64,000 bases of DNA, taken from NCBI GenBank assembly GCA_963823845.1, contig CAWGND010000016.1:124001-188000 (forward strand), written 5' to 3'. Each line of letters opens with the position of its first letter. Positions within the stretch are counted from its first letter, which is position 1. Position numbers and translations under genes: made by a program. This document shows positions 1-9,491 of the stretch, one piece after another. Origin of the DNA: Alloacidobacterium sp963823845. Its GTDB lineage: Bacteria; Acidobacteriota; Terriglobia; Terriglobales; Acidobacteriaceae. The notes under the pieces are model-generated. The model searched no databases, had not been told where the DNA came from, and saw only the letters and a list, made by a program, of their open reading frames with translations.

Positions 1-1401
1 AGCTCTGGTAAGGTCGCTGTTCACGTCGTCAGGAGAGATCACAAAGAGATCCCGATCAAACGCCTCCGCGCGGGCGAGTTCGCCCCTAATAGCATTGAGA
101 ACTCCTGTCAACATAGGAGTCACATGAACATCAGAAGTCTTCGGCCAGTTCAGCAGAGCCACGAAACGTTTCCGAGGCAGCGGATGCAGAAAGTCTTCGA
201 TCTTTTCCCAATCCCACCAGGCAGTTCCTCCAGCCAGGCAGACAGCAGAGATTGAAGCGCCCACAAAATGGCGCCGACTCCACAATGAATTAGCTCGACC
301 GCGTGAGGGTTTCTCACCTAGTGCAATTAATGCCCGATCGAGAGCTTGACATCTCCGCTTGGGATCCTCGCTGAGACATTCTGTTATCAGTCGAGAACAG
401 AGCGGAGGCACCTCTGAAGACCTTAATCGTGGACTGACAGCAATGGAGGAGTTATCCGGAGCTGCTGTCGGCTTTTGGCCCGTAAAAACTTCGTGCAATA
501 CTACGCCCAAAGCGAAGAGGTCGCTGGCTTGAGTCGGAGGCCGCCCTAGAAACAACTCCGGAGCCATGTAGGCGGGGGTTCCAGCTAGTGCCCATCTACC
601 AGGCAACGTCGTTTCGGTTTCAAATGCCCTGGCCAATCCAAAATCAGTGATCCATAGCCGCACATCTCGACCGCTTCCGTCGAGCATGATGTTGTTCGGC
701 TTTATGTCCCGGTGAATGATGCCGGCAGCATGGATAGCTGCCACCCCTGCAACTATCTGCCTGAGAATCGCCGATCCTTCCTCTATCGATATTTGGCTCA
801 GGACCCGCAACCTGGCCGCCAAGGTTTGGCCCGGTAGGAGCTTCATCGTCAGGAACAAAGAGCTAGGCGGCGGCTGTTCGCAATGGAAAATATCATAGAT
901 GGGGCAGAGATTTGGATGGACAACTCCACGGGCGTGTAATACCTCCCGCTCGAAATGTAACCGCAAGGCGGGATCACCGGCTTTGTCGGGAAGGATCGTC
1001 TTCAGGGCAACATGAGTACTCTGTAGGAAACGGTCCTCTGCTTCGTAGACTTCGCCCATACCCCCTTTTGCGATAAAGCGGACGATGACGAAACGGTCAA
1101 TCAGGACTTCTCCAGGCCTGAGCCGACCTGAAGCGAGAGCTGAGAACATTCCATTCCCATCAAGCGAATAAGTCGTTCCCGTATCGGAGGCCGTCCTGGT
1201 CATCACTCGATTGAGGAAATCAAGAGGTGAATGATCGAGAAAGCTGCCTGCCCGTGCATCTTCAGCCAGCAGGTCTTCAACTATTTGCCTTAGGTCGGGA
1301 TGCCCGTTGCATGCCTTGCTTAGGAAGGCGGAACGCTCGGTCGGCTTTAGTGCTAGTGCAGCCTCAAACAACCGCTCAGCCAGCTCATGTTGGCTTGCCA
1401 T
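1..1401 (-). CDS. Membrane-anchored Ser/Thr protein kinase (3' part beyond window)
   Basis: Open frame from an ATG at 1401 down to the window edge (467 codons seen, no stop), so the C-terminus is missing. Kinase motifs are intact: glycine loop AKGGMGEVYEAED at about residues 110-122, catalytic loop IIHRDIKPNN with Asp232, DFG at about 253, and GTPAYMAPE in the activation segment. An N-terminal region of about 100 residues resembles the leader found in many acidobacterial PknB-like kinases. A hydrophobic stretch at about 373-392 (after RRHF) is probably the single membrane helix, followed by an extracytoplasmic part resembling ABC-sensor or substrate-binding-like domains. It should phosphorylate proteins on Ser/Thr at the membrane in response to an outside signal. 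Substrate unknown. No partner gene in the window is obvious. Confidence 0.9.
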   Translation of the reverse strand, partial: MASQHELAERLFEAALALKPTERSAFLSKACNGHPDLRQIVEDLLAEDARAGSFLDHSPLDFLNRVMTRTASDTGTTYSLDGNGMFSALASGRLRPGEVLIDRFVIVRFIAKGGMGEVYEAEDRFLQSTHVALKTILPDKAGDPALRLHFEREVLHARGVVHPNLCPIYDIFHCEQPPPSSLFLTMKLLPGQTLAARLRVLSQISIEEGSAILRQIVAGVAAIHAAGIIHRDIKPNNIMLDGSGRDVRLWITDFGLARAFETETTLPGRWALAGTPAYMAPELFLGRPPTQASDLFALGVVLHEVFTGQKPTAAPDNSSIAVSPRLRSSEVPPLCSRLITECLSEDPKRRCQALDRALIALGEKPSRGRANSLWSRRHFVGASISAVCLAGGTAWWDWEKIEDFLHPLPRKRFVALLNWPKTSDVHVTPMLTGVLNAIRGELARAEAFDRDLFVISPDDVNSDLTRA

Positions 1402-1621
1402 AGAGTCCCCGTACCACAAAGCGCAGACTTAGATTGATCGCTGTCAGGGCTGTGCAAGGCAGAGTGTGATTGAGTGGCAAGCACAGCAGTTTATGGGGCC
1501 CGCTGAAGAAATGGTGCGTTCAATCCGGTTTGTGTTTCACAAGATAATCCGGATGATATTTGGCTTGTGGGGGAACGCGGCCCCATTCTACCCCGGAAAC
1601 CGTTTAAATTGATAACCATCC

Positions 1622-1726
1622 CTATGCCATTCCTTGCATCACTCTAAAGAGTTCTTGATGAATGATGCTCGGAAAAAGTGCCTTTAGGCTTGCGAGAGAA
1701 AGCGTGATTACCAGGATTCGTTTCAT
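1622..1726 (-). CDS. Small hydrophobic leader-type ORF (34 aa)
   Basis: ATG at 1726 preceded by a strong Shine-Dalgarno-like aggagatgg about 5 bases upstream. The peptide starts MKRILVITLSLASLKALF, a short basic end followed by a hydrophobic run, then a polar tail ending at TAG. It could be a small secreted or membrane peptide or the remaining 5' end of a secreted protein gene. It lies between the kinase gene and the carbohydrate block. No family recognised; the call rests on the ribosome site and signal-like N-terminus. Confidence 0.3.
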   Translation of the reverse strand: MKRILVITLSLASLKALFPSIIHQELFRVMQGMA

Positions 1727-1977
1727 GGGTCCATCTCCTTTCATTCTAAGAGGTGTGTCATTTTCAGACCGCCTTCACTTCCTTAGGCGGAATCGACAGG
1801 CCAAAGGGCAACAATTCTTCCCTTTTTCCTTATAGCTAAGAATCTCGTTAGAAGTGGTGAAGACGAACGAGTTGCAATCCGCCGTACACAGAGCCTAGCC
1901 TGTTAGAGCTGTACGTCAGCTTTGCTTTCTCAGAGTATGAATTGTCTCGGCCAATGGTTCGACCGCAGGTACGCATT
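1727..1977. other. Intergenic, candidate promoter region
   Basis: No gene seen. It holds ctaagaatctcgttag at 1836-1851, which shares GAATC and GTTAG with the reverse complement of the candidate operators at 3320 and 11262 but with altered spacing, so it is at best a degenerate third site. Confidence 0.25.
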
Positions 1978-3202
1978 ATGAAGAAGCTACTTCAGGCCAT
2001 CTTCTTCATCGATCTAGTCGCCATGCTTGGCGCCACTCCCGCTCTGGCGCGAGAGTGGGTGCTGCTCGATACAGAGAAAGCTCCGCAGAACTGGCAGATC
2101 ACCAGCCAGGAACTCGGCTTGAAAATCGACAGGCCGTTCTCTGTCAGCCTGCGCATTTTGCACGGCGGACGCCAGGAAGGCGTCACCATCGTCGATATCG
2201 ATACCGGCGCCATGAAGATCTCGATCGTCCCTACGCGCGGCATGAACGTTCTTGAAGCCGTGGCTGGGAAGGTACGTTTGGGTTGGGATTCGCCGGTGAG
2301 CGAAGTCGTAAATCCTGCCTTCATCGATCTGAATGGACACGGCGGACTGGGCTGGCTGGAAGGCTTCAATGAGCTGGTCGTGCGCTGCGGTTACGAATGG
2401 GTCGGCCATCCCGGCATGGACCAGGGTGTCATGCTCTCCCTACATGGCCTCGCAGCCCACATACCGGCTTCAAAAGTCGTGCTGACTATCGGCGATCAGC
2501 CACCCTATGTCATTCGCCTCAGGGGTGAGCTCAAGGAGCAGGCGTTTAAACAGGTCAACTTCTTCATTGCCACCGAACTGAGCACCGAAGCAGGGGCTGA
2601 ATCCTTCAGCCTGCACGACACTCTGACCAACAAAGGCGACTACTCCAAGGAATACCAAGCGCTCTATCACAGCAACTTTGGTCCGCCGCTCTTGGACTCC
2701 GGTGCCCGCTTTAGTGCTCCCGTGCAGCAGGTATCACCCTTCAATGAAAAGGCCGGGGCAGACTTGAGCGATTGGCAGGTCTACCGGGGGCCTACCCGCG
2801 ATTATGACGAGACCGTCTACAACGTTGTGCCCTACGCAGACGAACGCGGCGATACGCTGGCCGTGCTGCATAACTCAGGCGGTGACCTGGGGGTGAGCGT
2901 TGGCTTCAATATCGCGCAACTGCCGGTTTTCTCCCTGTGGAAAAACACCGATACCCAAGGCCAGGGCTATGTCACCGGCCTGGAGCCGGGCACCAGCTTC
3001 TCTTACAGCCGGAGCGCTCAGCGCGCACTTGCATCTCGTGCCGGTCATTGGGCCCAAAGAAGAACGCCACTTCGACATCACCTACACCTTGCTGGCAGGC
3101 AAAGCCGCTGTCGATGAAGCCCTGCAACGAGTCCAAAGCATCCAGCATGATCGACCGACCGAGGTACGCAAAACTCCCTTACTCGACCAGCCGAAAGACT
3201 GA
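1978..3202 (+). pseudogene. DUF4432 family aldose-epimerase-like secreted protein, frameshifted near the 3' end
   Basis: Start chosen at ATG 1978, which gives a clean signal peptide (MKKLLQAIFFIDLVAMLGATPALA); an upstream in-frame TTG at 1942 only adds 12 residues. The body (IVPTRGMNVLEAV, GHPGMDQGVMLSLHGLAAHIP) matches the DUF4432 galactose-mutarotase-like fold, predicted to act on sugars in the periplasm. After EPGTSFSYSRSAQR at about 3020 the frame changes: the frame read on to 3117 turns into low-complexity sequence, while another frame continues with a natural family ending (VIGPKEERHFDITYTLLAGK) to a stop at 3202. This implies one frameshift around 3020-3040, real or a sequencing error. 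It lies upstream of, and in the same direction as, GH116 and ThuA genes, suggesting shared use in glycan breakdown. Confidence 0.75.
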
Positions 3203-3319
3203 CGCCACAATCGCGCATTGTCCGTGGGACCAAAGGGCCGACAGGCGCTGAGTACAAGCGCTGCTACGAACACCGGGCAGCCAAGGCCGCACTGCAGGAA
3301 GAATGGGTGACATCCTTCG

Positions 3320-3332
3320 TAACGATTCATTA
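3320..3332. promoter_or_regulatory. Candidate operator, 13-bp near-palindrome
   Basis: taacgattcatta fits the self-complementary pattern TAAYGAWTCRTTA. The identical 13 bases recur at 11262-11274, upstream of the gene group at the other end of this carbohydrate block. The nearby ROK repressor is the obvious candidate reader. This copy is about 120-190 bp before the GH116 start. No gene is seen in 3203-3523 apart from this site. Confidence 0.45.
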
Positions 3333-3523
3333 GTATGTACACTAAATGACTGAGAATTGGGCAAGTTCTTTTTTGCGCGACTGGGAAGGGGCCATGGCCT
3401 GTAAAGGGAAAACGCGGGGTTTCGTCGTTACGCTGCACCGCCTCCCTGGGTTTGTCGCATCATGGGTTCCTGGCGCCCGCGCAAACCTGTATTCGTACGC
3501 AACCTGAAGAGACTGGGAACTCC

Positions 3524-5947
3524 GTGAGGCAAATCTCGATCAGTGTTCTGACGTTTCATGTACTGGCGTTCGCGCTATGCATCTCAACGGCCTGCCCCGC
3601 TTGGGGCAGCGATGACATTCCGAAAGCCGCCTGGAAGCGCCCGCTCGGGCTTCCTCTAGAAAATCCGGGAGTGACGCGCCAACCTGGAGACATCGATGAC
3701 GGTTACTGGCAGGGCGTTCCAGTCGGCGGCTTTGGGGCCGGAACCTTTTCCCGCAGTTACCGCGGCGATTTCGCCCGCTGGCATATCAAGGCCGCTGTTC
3801 ACAAGTACGCGCCGGTCTATGCCGACCAGTTCGCCATGTTTCAGCAGTCTGACGGTGACGCTCATGGCACAACACAGGCACTCATGAATGGCCATCCCCC
3901 CAATGGCGAATTATCCAGTTGGCAATGGGACTACCCGGTCGGCGCAGGCGATTATTATGCGCTCTTCCCCAAGTCGTGGTTTGACTACAAGTGGGATAAG
4001 TTCCCCGCGCATGTCACCTTAGAGCAGTTTTCGCCGGTCCTTCCTGGTAACTACCGCGAGTCCAGTTATCCCGTCGCTGTCTACCGCTGGCATGCGGAAA
4101 ATCCCACCCATGAGACGGTCGTCGTATCCGTGCTTCTTTCATGGACGAACATGTCAGGTTGGTTCCGGACCTTCACACGCGACTTCAATGGCGCGCCGAA
4201 TCAGGGCAATTACAACGGGTATGTAAGCGAAAATATCGGCGGCGCTGGAATGATGAAAGGCATCGTCTTCGACAGAAATAGAGCCGGTAATTCTCCAAAC
4301 GAATGGGACGGCCAGTTCGTGATTGCCGCAATCGAATCGCCCGGCGTGGAAGTTACCTATCAGACTACGTATCAGGCATCGGGAGATGGCAAGTCCGTCT
4401 GGGCACCGTTCTCGAAAGACGGGCGGCTCAGCGACGACAGGAAATCGTGGGTCAGCGATAAAGAAAAACTGGCTGGCGCAATCGCTCTGCGTTTCACGCT
4501 CCGGCCCGGAGAAAAGAAAGTTGTTCCCATGATTCTCTCCTGGGACTTTCCTCTGATTCAATTCGGAGAAGGCAGAAAGTGGGACCGCCGTTATACCGAC
4601 TTCTACGGAACCTCGGGTCGAAACGCATGGAAGATCGCGCGTGACGGGCTGCTTCACGCCTCCGAGTGGAGCGATGCAATCGATAAGTGGCAGGCGCCCT
4701 ACATCGATGACGAAACCAAACCGCTGTGGTACCGCGGCATGTTGTTCAACGAACTCTACGCCCTCACCGATGGAGGAACCTTCTGGGGCCGTCAGGCGGG
4801 CTGCGATCCAAAGGCGCCAGCCACCTTCTCACTTCTCGAATGCTTCGATTACGCGTATTACGGCACGCTTGATGTCCGCTTCTATGCATCGCTTCCGCTC
4901 CTGAAATTCTGGCCGGAGATCGACAAGCGGGTATTGCGCGAATTTGGCGACACAGTGCCGAAGGAATGGCCCGAGCAGGGGCTTTGGGTTTGGAAGAGCC
5001 AGCAGCTCGATGAGCCGGTCACGCACAAGCGTAAGAAAATTGGCGCTGTGCCGCACGACCTCGGCGTACCCGAAGGCGATCCCTTCATCGCCGTCAACGA
5101 GCCCGGCTGGCAGGATACCAACAACTGGAAAGACCTGAACTCCAAGTTTGTGCTGATGGTCTATCGGGACTACGTATTGACCGGCCGCAGGGACACCGCA
5201 TTTCTGCGCGAAACATGGCCAGCGGTAAAAGATGCCATCGAATATCTTCGCCAGTTCGACCACGGTGGCGGCGTTCCAGAAAACAGCGATTATCCCGATC
5301 AGACCTATGACGACTGGGTGGTTCACGGCGTAAGCGCGTATTCAGGAGGCCTGTGGCTGGCCGCCCTACGCGCTGCGGAAGAAACCGCGCGCATACTCGG
5401 TGACACAAAATCCGTGGCAGAGTATCACTCGCTCTTCCTCAAAGGTCAGAAGACTTACATTTCCAAACTATGGAATGGAGAGTACTTCCTCTACGACACA
5501 GGCAGCGAATCCGGAACCGATATCCAGACCGACCAGTTGGCCGGGCGATGGTACGCCAATCTCACTGGTCTGGGAGACATTGTGCCCCGCCAGATGCAGC
5601 TGTCGGCCGCCAAGAAAATCTTCGACTTTAACGTGATGAGGTTCGGCAACGGCGAGATGGGCGCCGCGAACGGCATGAGCAAGGATGGCGCCATTCTCAC
5701 TAATGCCGAAGCCAAAGAAGTCTGGGTGGGCACCACCCTCGGCTACGCTGGACTGCTGATGAGTGAGGGCATGAAAGCGGAAGCGTGGAAGACCACCTGG
5801 GGACTCTATCATGTGATCTACGAAAGCAAAGGCTACTGGTTTCGTACGCCCGAGGCATGGGATATCACCGGAAACTTCCGGGCTGGAATGTACATGCGTC
5901 CAATGGCCATCTGGTCTTTGGAAATGACTCCTTCCCCGGCACACTAA
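3524..5947 (+). CDS. Secreted GH116 family beta-glycosidase (GBA2-like)
   Basis: A large GH116 enzyme, related to bacterial beta-glucosidases/xylosidases and human GBA2, expected to cleave beta-linked glucosides or xylosides. The frame opens with a TTG at 3452, but GTG 3524 gives a standard signal peptide (RQISISVLTFHVLAFALC...), so that start is preferred (807 aa; about 831 from the TTG). Signature parts: GVPVGGFGAGTFSRSYRGDF near the N-terminus, LFNELYALTDGGTFWGR (Glu at nucleotides 4751-4753, nucleophile position in characterised members) and NSDYPDQTYDDW followed by SAYSGGLWLAA (carrying the acid/base Asp of the family). Length is normal and no frameshift is seen. It lies between the DUF4432 and ThuA genes, 27 bp before the latter, so they are probably co-transcribed. 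Confidence 0.9.
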   Translation: MRQISISVLTFHVLAFALCISTACPAWGSDDIPKAAWKRPLGLPLENPGVTRQPGDIDDGYWQGVPVGGFGAGTFSRSYRGDFARWHIKAAVHKYAPVYADQFAMFQQSDGDAHGTTQALMNGHPPNGELSSWQWDYPVGAGDYYALFPKSWFDYKWDKFPAHVTLEQFSPVLPGNYRESSYPVAVYRWHAENPTHETVVVSVLLSWTNMSGWFRTFTRDFNGAPNQGNYNGYVSENIGGAGMMKGIVFDRNRAGNSPNEWDGQFVIAAIESPGVEVTYQTTYQASGDGKSVWAPFSKDGRLSDDRKSWVSDKEKLAGAIALRFTLRPGEKKVVPMILSWDFPLIQFGEGRKWDRRYTDFYGTSGRNAWKIARDGLLHASEWSDAIDKWQAPYIDDETKPLWYRGMLFNELYALTDGGTFWGRQAGCDPKAPATFSLLECFDYAYYGTLDVRFYASLPLLKFWPEIDKRVLREFGDTVPKEWPEQGLWVWKSQQLDEPVTHKRKKIGAVPHDLGVPEGDPFIAVNEPGWQDTNNWKDLNSKFVLMVYRDYVLTGRRDTAFLRETWPAVKDAIEYLRQFDHGGGVPENSDYPDQTYDDWVVHGVSAYSGGLWLAALRAAEETARILGDTKSVAEYHSLFLKGQKTYISKLWNGEYFLYDTGSESGTDIQTDQLAGRWYANLTGLGDIVPRQMQLSAAKKIFDFNVMRFGNGEMGAANGMSKDGAILTNAEAKEVWVGTTLGYAGLLMSEGMKAEAWKTTWGLYHVIYESKGYWFRTPEAWDITGNFRAGMYMRPMAIWSLEMTPSPAH

Positions 5948-5974
5948 CCGCACAGAGTTGAGGTTGGCACGCAT

Positions 5975-6781
5975 ATGCATTCCAGTTGGCACACTCGTTC
6001 CTCGCGAAATCGAATCCTATCTCTGTTCCTGCTTTTCTTTGTCGGCCTGAGTGCCGCCACGGCTGCAGCCGCTGAACAGCAGAATCCAAACTTCCGCGTC
6101 ATTGTGCTCGCCGAAAAAGGCGGAATTCACCAGCCCTTCGTTGACGCGGCCAAAATATGGTTGAACAACCTGGCCGCTGAACAACACTTCGCCATCGATT
6201 ACCTCCAGAACACCGATCAGATCGACGACGCCTATCTGTCGCAGCACCAACTGTTCATTCAACTGAACTATCCTCCCTACAACTGGACGCCGACAGCGCA
6301 GGCCGCCTTCATCAAGTACATCGAGCAGGGTAAAGGAGGGTGGATCGGGTTTCATCACGCCACGCTGCTGGGCGAGTTCGATGGATTCCAAATGTGGCCA
6401 TGGTTCTCCGACTTCATGGGGGGAATCCGCTTTACGGCGTATATCCCAACCTTCGCCGACGGAATGGTAACCGTCGAGGATGGGTCGCATCCTGCCGTGA
6501 AAGGGATAGCGAGTCCCCTTCTCGTCAAGCAGGAAGAATGGTACACATGGGACAAATCTCCGCGCCCTAATGTCCATGTGTTGGCCAGCGTGAATGAAAA
6601 CACCTACACGCCTGACACGAAGACAAAGATGGGCGATCACCCCGTCATCTGGACAAACGAGCACTACAAAGCCAGGAACATCTACATCTTTATGGGCCAT
6701 CATCCGGAGCTTTTCCAGAATCCGGCTTTTACAACCATCTTCAGAAACTCGATCTTCTGGGCGGCAGATCAGCACCCATAG
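5975..6781 (+). CDS. Secreted ThuA-like domain protein
   Basis: 268 aa with a signal peptide (LSLFLLFFVGLSAATAAAA) followed by a ThuA-like (trehalose-utilisation, type 1 glutamine-amidotransferase-like) fold: FRVIVLAEKGGIHQPFVDAA at the start, GGWIGFHHATLLG in the middle, and DHPVIWTNEHYKARNIYIFMGHHPELF near the end. ThuA-like proteins sit in sugar-degradation operons, with roles mostly inferred (keto-sugar or glycoside processing). It starts 27 bp after the GH116 stop on the same strand and converges with the ROK repressor gene. Confidence 0.85.
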   Translation: MHSSWHTRSSRNRILSLFLLFFVGLSAATAAAAEQQNPNFRVIVLAEKGGIHQPFVDAAKIWLNNLAAEQHFAIDYLQNTDQIDDAYLSQHQLFIQLNYPPYNWTPTAQAAFIKYIEQGKGGWIGFHHATLLGEFDGFQMWPWFSDFMGGIRFTAYIPTFADGMVTVEDGSHPAVKGIASPLLVKQEEWYTWDKSPRPNVHVLASVNENTYTPDTKTKMGDHPVIWTNEHYKARNIYIFMGHHPELFQNPAFTTIFRNSIFWAADQHP

Positions 6782-6793
6782 CTTCTCATCAAG

Positions 6794-6821
6794 CCCCGGC
6801 GCTATTGGGGACGTGCCGGGG
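6794..6821. terminator. Possible bidirectional hairpin between convergent genes
   Basis: Inverted repeat ccccggc / gccgggg with a 14-base loop, in the 86-bp gap between the convergent ThuA and ROK genes. No T-run follows on either strand, so it is terminator-like by position only. Confidence 0.35.
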
Positions 6822-6867
6822 GCGACTTCTACGGGCGGTTGGAGGATGCCCGCTTTTAGCCCTGATT

Positions 6868-8070
6868 TCAGATTGCCGGCTGCGGAAGCAGAACGCCCGG
6901 AATCTCCCCCAAGGCCAGGGAGATCGCACCCCACAGCACAGCGCGATTGCCCGGTGCGCTGGAGCTCACCTTAGTCACCGCAAATTCGTCGCCCTCCAGC
7001 TGCTTCCGCACAAAATCGATCAATACCGGATGGCTGCCGACCTCTCCACCGAGAAGAATCAGGCCAGGATTCAGAATCAGCGATAGATTCACAATGACGT
7101 CCGCCAGGATTTCCGCCCGATGGCGAACGATCTTTTCTGCGTGCGGGTCTCCAGCCTGCGCCAAGTTAAGAATTCCTACCGCGTCCATCTCCCTGCCCGC
7201 CCGGTCCGCCTTTCTGCTCTCCTCGTACCAGCTCTTCAGGATTCCCGTACTCGTCAGTACCGTTTCGAGTTCGCCGAATTCATGGATGGTTGGCTGCCTG
7301 CGCGAAATGGACGGCAGGCGCAGATAGGCGATCTCTCCCGCGGACCAATGCGAGCCATGATGGATTCTGCCTCCCAGGAAAACACCTGCGCCAACGTTCG
7401 TGCCGATATTGATGAAGACAAAATCTTGCTCGCCCTGCGCCGCCCCGCAGTACTGCTCACCTTGCGCGGCCAGGTTCATGTCGTTCTCCACGATCACCAG
7501 GCAATTCACCATTTTGCCGAGCATGGCGCGCAGTGGCACAGAACGCCATCCCACCAGCGTGCTGATGGAGAGGACGCTGCCCTCTTTCACATTTGTAATC
7601 GCCGGCACGCCCACGACCAGGGCCAGCAGCTGCTCCCGCGTCTTTTTCTGCCGTCTCAGCAGAATCTTCAACTCTTCCAGGATGTAGCCGCAGATCGCAT
7701 CCGGAGTCGTCTTCCGCTTCGCCAGCCTAATCTTTTGGGCATCAAGCTCGCTCCCGTTAAGGTCGGTCAGCAGGAACGAAATACTGTCCGCGGCAATCTC
7801 CACGGCGAGTAAACAGCCCCGCTCCCCCTTGAAGCGGATCATATCCGGCGGCCGCCCCCCGCTTGATTCCCCCTCGCCCAGGGGCTCTACCAGGCTTGCG
7901 GATAACAGGTCTTTGATGACATTGGTGACCGTAGGCGCACTGAGGCCGGATGCACGAACAAGGTCCGCCCGCGAACACGAACCACACTCCCGCAGAAGCT
8001 TGAGAATGTTGTGCGCATTTGTGTGGCGCAGGACCGAGGGTCTTCCGATCGGAATCGACTTTTTCTTCAC
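6868..8070 (-). CDS. ROK family transcriptional repressor
   Basis: GTG start at 8070. 400 aa with an N-terminal winged helix (about residues 15-75: CSRADLVRASGLSAPTVTNVIKDL) joined to a ROK sugar-kinase-like domain (NIGTNVGAGVFLGGRIHHGSHWSAGEI; LLGGEVGSHPVLIDFV). The Cys-rich zinc motif CxCGxxGCxE of sugar kinases and NagC/Mlc is absent, so it is likely a regulator rather than a kinase. It probably senses a sugar or sugar phosphate. Likely targets are the flanking glycan genes (palindromes at 3320 and 11262) and itself; a 15-bp tandem direct repeat lies about 23 bp before its start. Confidence 0.88.
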   Translation of the reverse strand: MKKKSIPIGRPSVLRHTNAHNILKLLRECGSCSRADLVRASGLSAPTVTNVIKDLLSASLVEPLGEGESSGGRPPDMIRFKGERGCLLAVEIAADSISFLLTDLNGSELDAQKIRLAKRKTTPDAICGYILEELKILLRRQKKTREQLLALVVGVPAITNVKEGSVLSISTLVGWRSVPLRAMLGKMVNCLVIVENDMNLAAQGEQYCGAAQGEQDFVFINIGTNVGAGVFLGGRIHHGSHWSAGEIAYLRLPSISRRQPTIHEFGELETVLTSTGILKSWYEESRKADRAGREMDAVGILNLAQAGDPHAEKIVRHRAEILADVIVNLSLILNPGLILLGGEVGSHPVLIDFVRKQLEGDEFAVTKVSSSAPGNRAVLWGAISLALGEIPGVLLPQPAI

Positions 8071-8092
8071 CTGGTTCGAGACAAGAATACAG

Positions 8093-8121
8093 ATTTCGGG
8101 GTTACTAATTTCGGGGTTACT
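8093..8121. repeat. Two tandem copies of atttcggggttact before the ROK gene
   Basis: Exact 14-mers at 8093-8106 and 8108-8121 (period 15 bp) in the 105-bp gap between the amidohydrolase stop and the ROK start. Position suits an autoregulatory operator, but a simple local duplication is equally possible. Confidence 0.4.
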
Positions 8122-8175
8122 GAGTCAACCGCGGAAATCGCGGAATCTCTTTCCCGCACTTCCGCCGATCGACGG

Positions 8176-9456
8176 CTAGTCCGCCGCCACCGTGTGCTCG
8201 AGGGCCGCGATAGTGGAGCAGTCCTTGTAGAGCGAGCCTTCTTTCATGATCACATGCAGATTTTTCTCGTGTACGACCAGATCGAGATCCTGCAGCGGAT
8301 CTCCATCGACCAGCAGCAGATCAGCAAGGTAGCCTTCCTTCACCTGGCCCAACTCGTTGCCCAGGCCCATCACCTGCCCACCGATACGTGTGCCGCACTG
8401 CAGCGCCTCGTTCGGCGAAAAACCGAGCAGATCGACGAAATGCTTGAGGTCCCGTGCGTTGTCGCCTTGGGGCGACTGCGCAAAACCATAATCCCCTCCA
8501 ATAAGGACCCGTACCCCGCGTTTGCGAAGCTCCGTATAAACCGCGGCCGTCGTATCGATCGTGCGCTGCATCTTCCGCCCGACCTCCGAATCGCGAAGAA
8601 AACCGAATTTCTCGCCCTCATAAAGCGTGCTGTAGATGATACCGATCGCCGGCCCGACAAAGATCCGGTCCTTCGCCGATTCCAGCATATCGATGGCCTC
8701 TTCGTCCGCGGATTCGCAGTGATAAATCACGTCGACTCCGCATCGAACGGCCCGCTTCACCGACTCCGCCGCCCGCGCATGGCAGTTGATCTTCTTGCCG
8801 AAATCGCGCGCCACATTCACCGCCGTCTGCACCTCTTCCTCGCGCATGACCGTAAGTCCGCCGTGGGCGGCCGGGCTGAGATCGTCTCCGGAAATGTTGA
8901 CCTTGATGTTGTCTACGCCCTCACGGCAACACAGGCGTACGGCCTTCGCGATCTCCTCCTTGCCATCAGCAATCATGCCGAAGCTTTCGTAATACATGTG
9001 TGCCTTGCGTTCGTCGCCAAGACCGCCGGTGACGGTAATCTCCGGGCTGGCTGCGCGGATGCGCGGTCCAGGCAACTCACCTGCGTTTACGGCGTTGCGA
9101 ATCACGACGTCCAGCCGCAGCTTCGAAGTCGCGGCGCTATAGGCGCTGGTGAAGCCGTGGTTGAGCAGCGTCTTCGCGTTCCGCATCGTCAGCAACACAT
9201 GCTCTTCCGGCGGGATATTGCCCAAGTCAGAATCGTTCACAGCGCCGCCGAATGAGATGTGTGCATGCCCCTCCACAAGCCCCGGCATCAGCGTTCGTCC
9301 ACGTGCTTCGATCACGGTTGCCCCATCGATGGGGAGACGATGCGGTGCGCAAGCAATCGTCTTGATCCGCGTGCCTTCGACCAGCACGTCTGCGGGAAAT
9401 GCCGGAGCGCCGCTGCCATCCCAGACATTGGCGTCGCGAAAGAGAACTCGATTCAT
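8176..9456 (-). CDS. Metal-dependent amidohydrolase family protein
   Basis: Start at ATG 9456, decided by a strong aggagg eight bases upstream (426 aa); a longer in-frame extension would run into the permease gene. Amidohydrolase-superfamily metal ligands are visible: GHAHIS (HxH), Lys in VDNIKVNIS, His in INCHARAAES, His in IYHCESADEE and Asp in LIGGDYGFAQ. The C-terminal LADLLLVDGDPLQDL is the usual closing strand. It most resembles the imidazolonepropionase/Xaa-Pro dipeptidase-like branch, so an acyl-amino acid or cyclic amide is a plausible substrate. Only 35 bp downstream of the APC permease on the same strand, so uptake and hydrolysis of one compound is a reasonable inference. Confidence 0.85.
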   Translation of the reverse strand: MNRVLFRDANVWDGSGAPAFPADVLVEGTRIKTIACAPHRLPIDGATVIEARGRTLMPGLVEGHAHISFGGAVNDSDLGNIPPEEHVLLTMRNAKTLLNHGFTSAYSAATSKLRLDVVIRNAVNAGELPGPRIRAASPEITVTGGLGDERKAHMYYESFGMIADGKEEIAKAVRLCCREGVDNIKVNISGDDLSPAAHGGLTVMREEEVQTAVNVARDFGKKINCHARAAESVKRAVRCGVDVIYHCESADEEAIDMLESAKDRIFVGPAIGIIYSTLYEGEKFGFLRDSEVGRKMQRTIDTTAAVYTELRKRGVRVLIGGDYGFAQSPQGDNARDLKHFVDLLGFSPNEALQCGTRIGGQVMGLGNELGQVKEGYLADLLLVDGDPLQDLDLVVHEKNLHVIMKEGSLYKDCSTIAALEHTVAAD

Positions 9457-9491
9457 GACTGATACCTCCTGCAAAAATGAGACGATTGAAG

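Noticed and set aside
8011..9255. Long open frame of 414 codons on the + strand
   Set aside because: It is the antisense shadow of the amidohydrolase gene, which has metal-binding motifs and a strong ribosome site.
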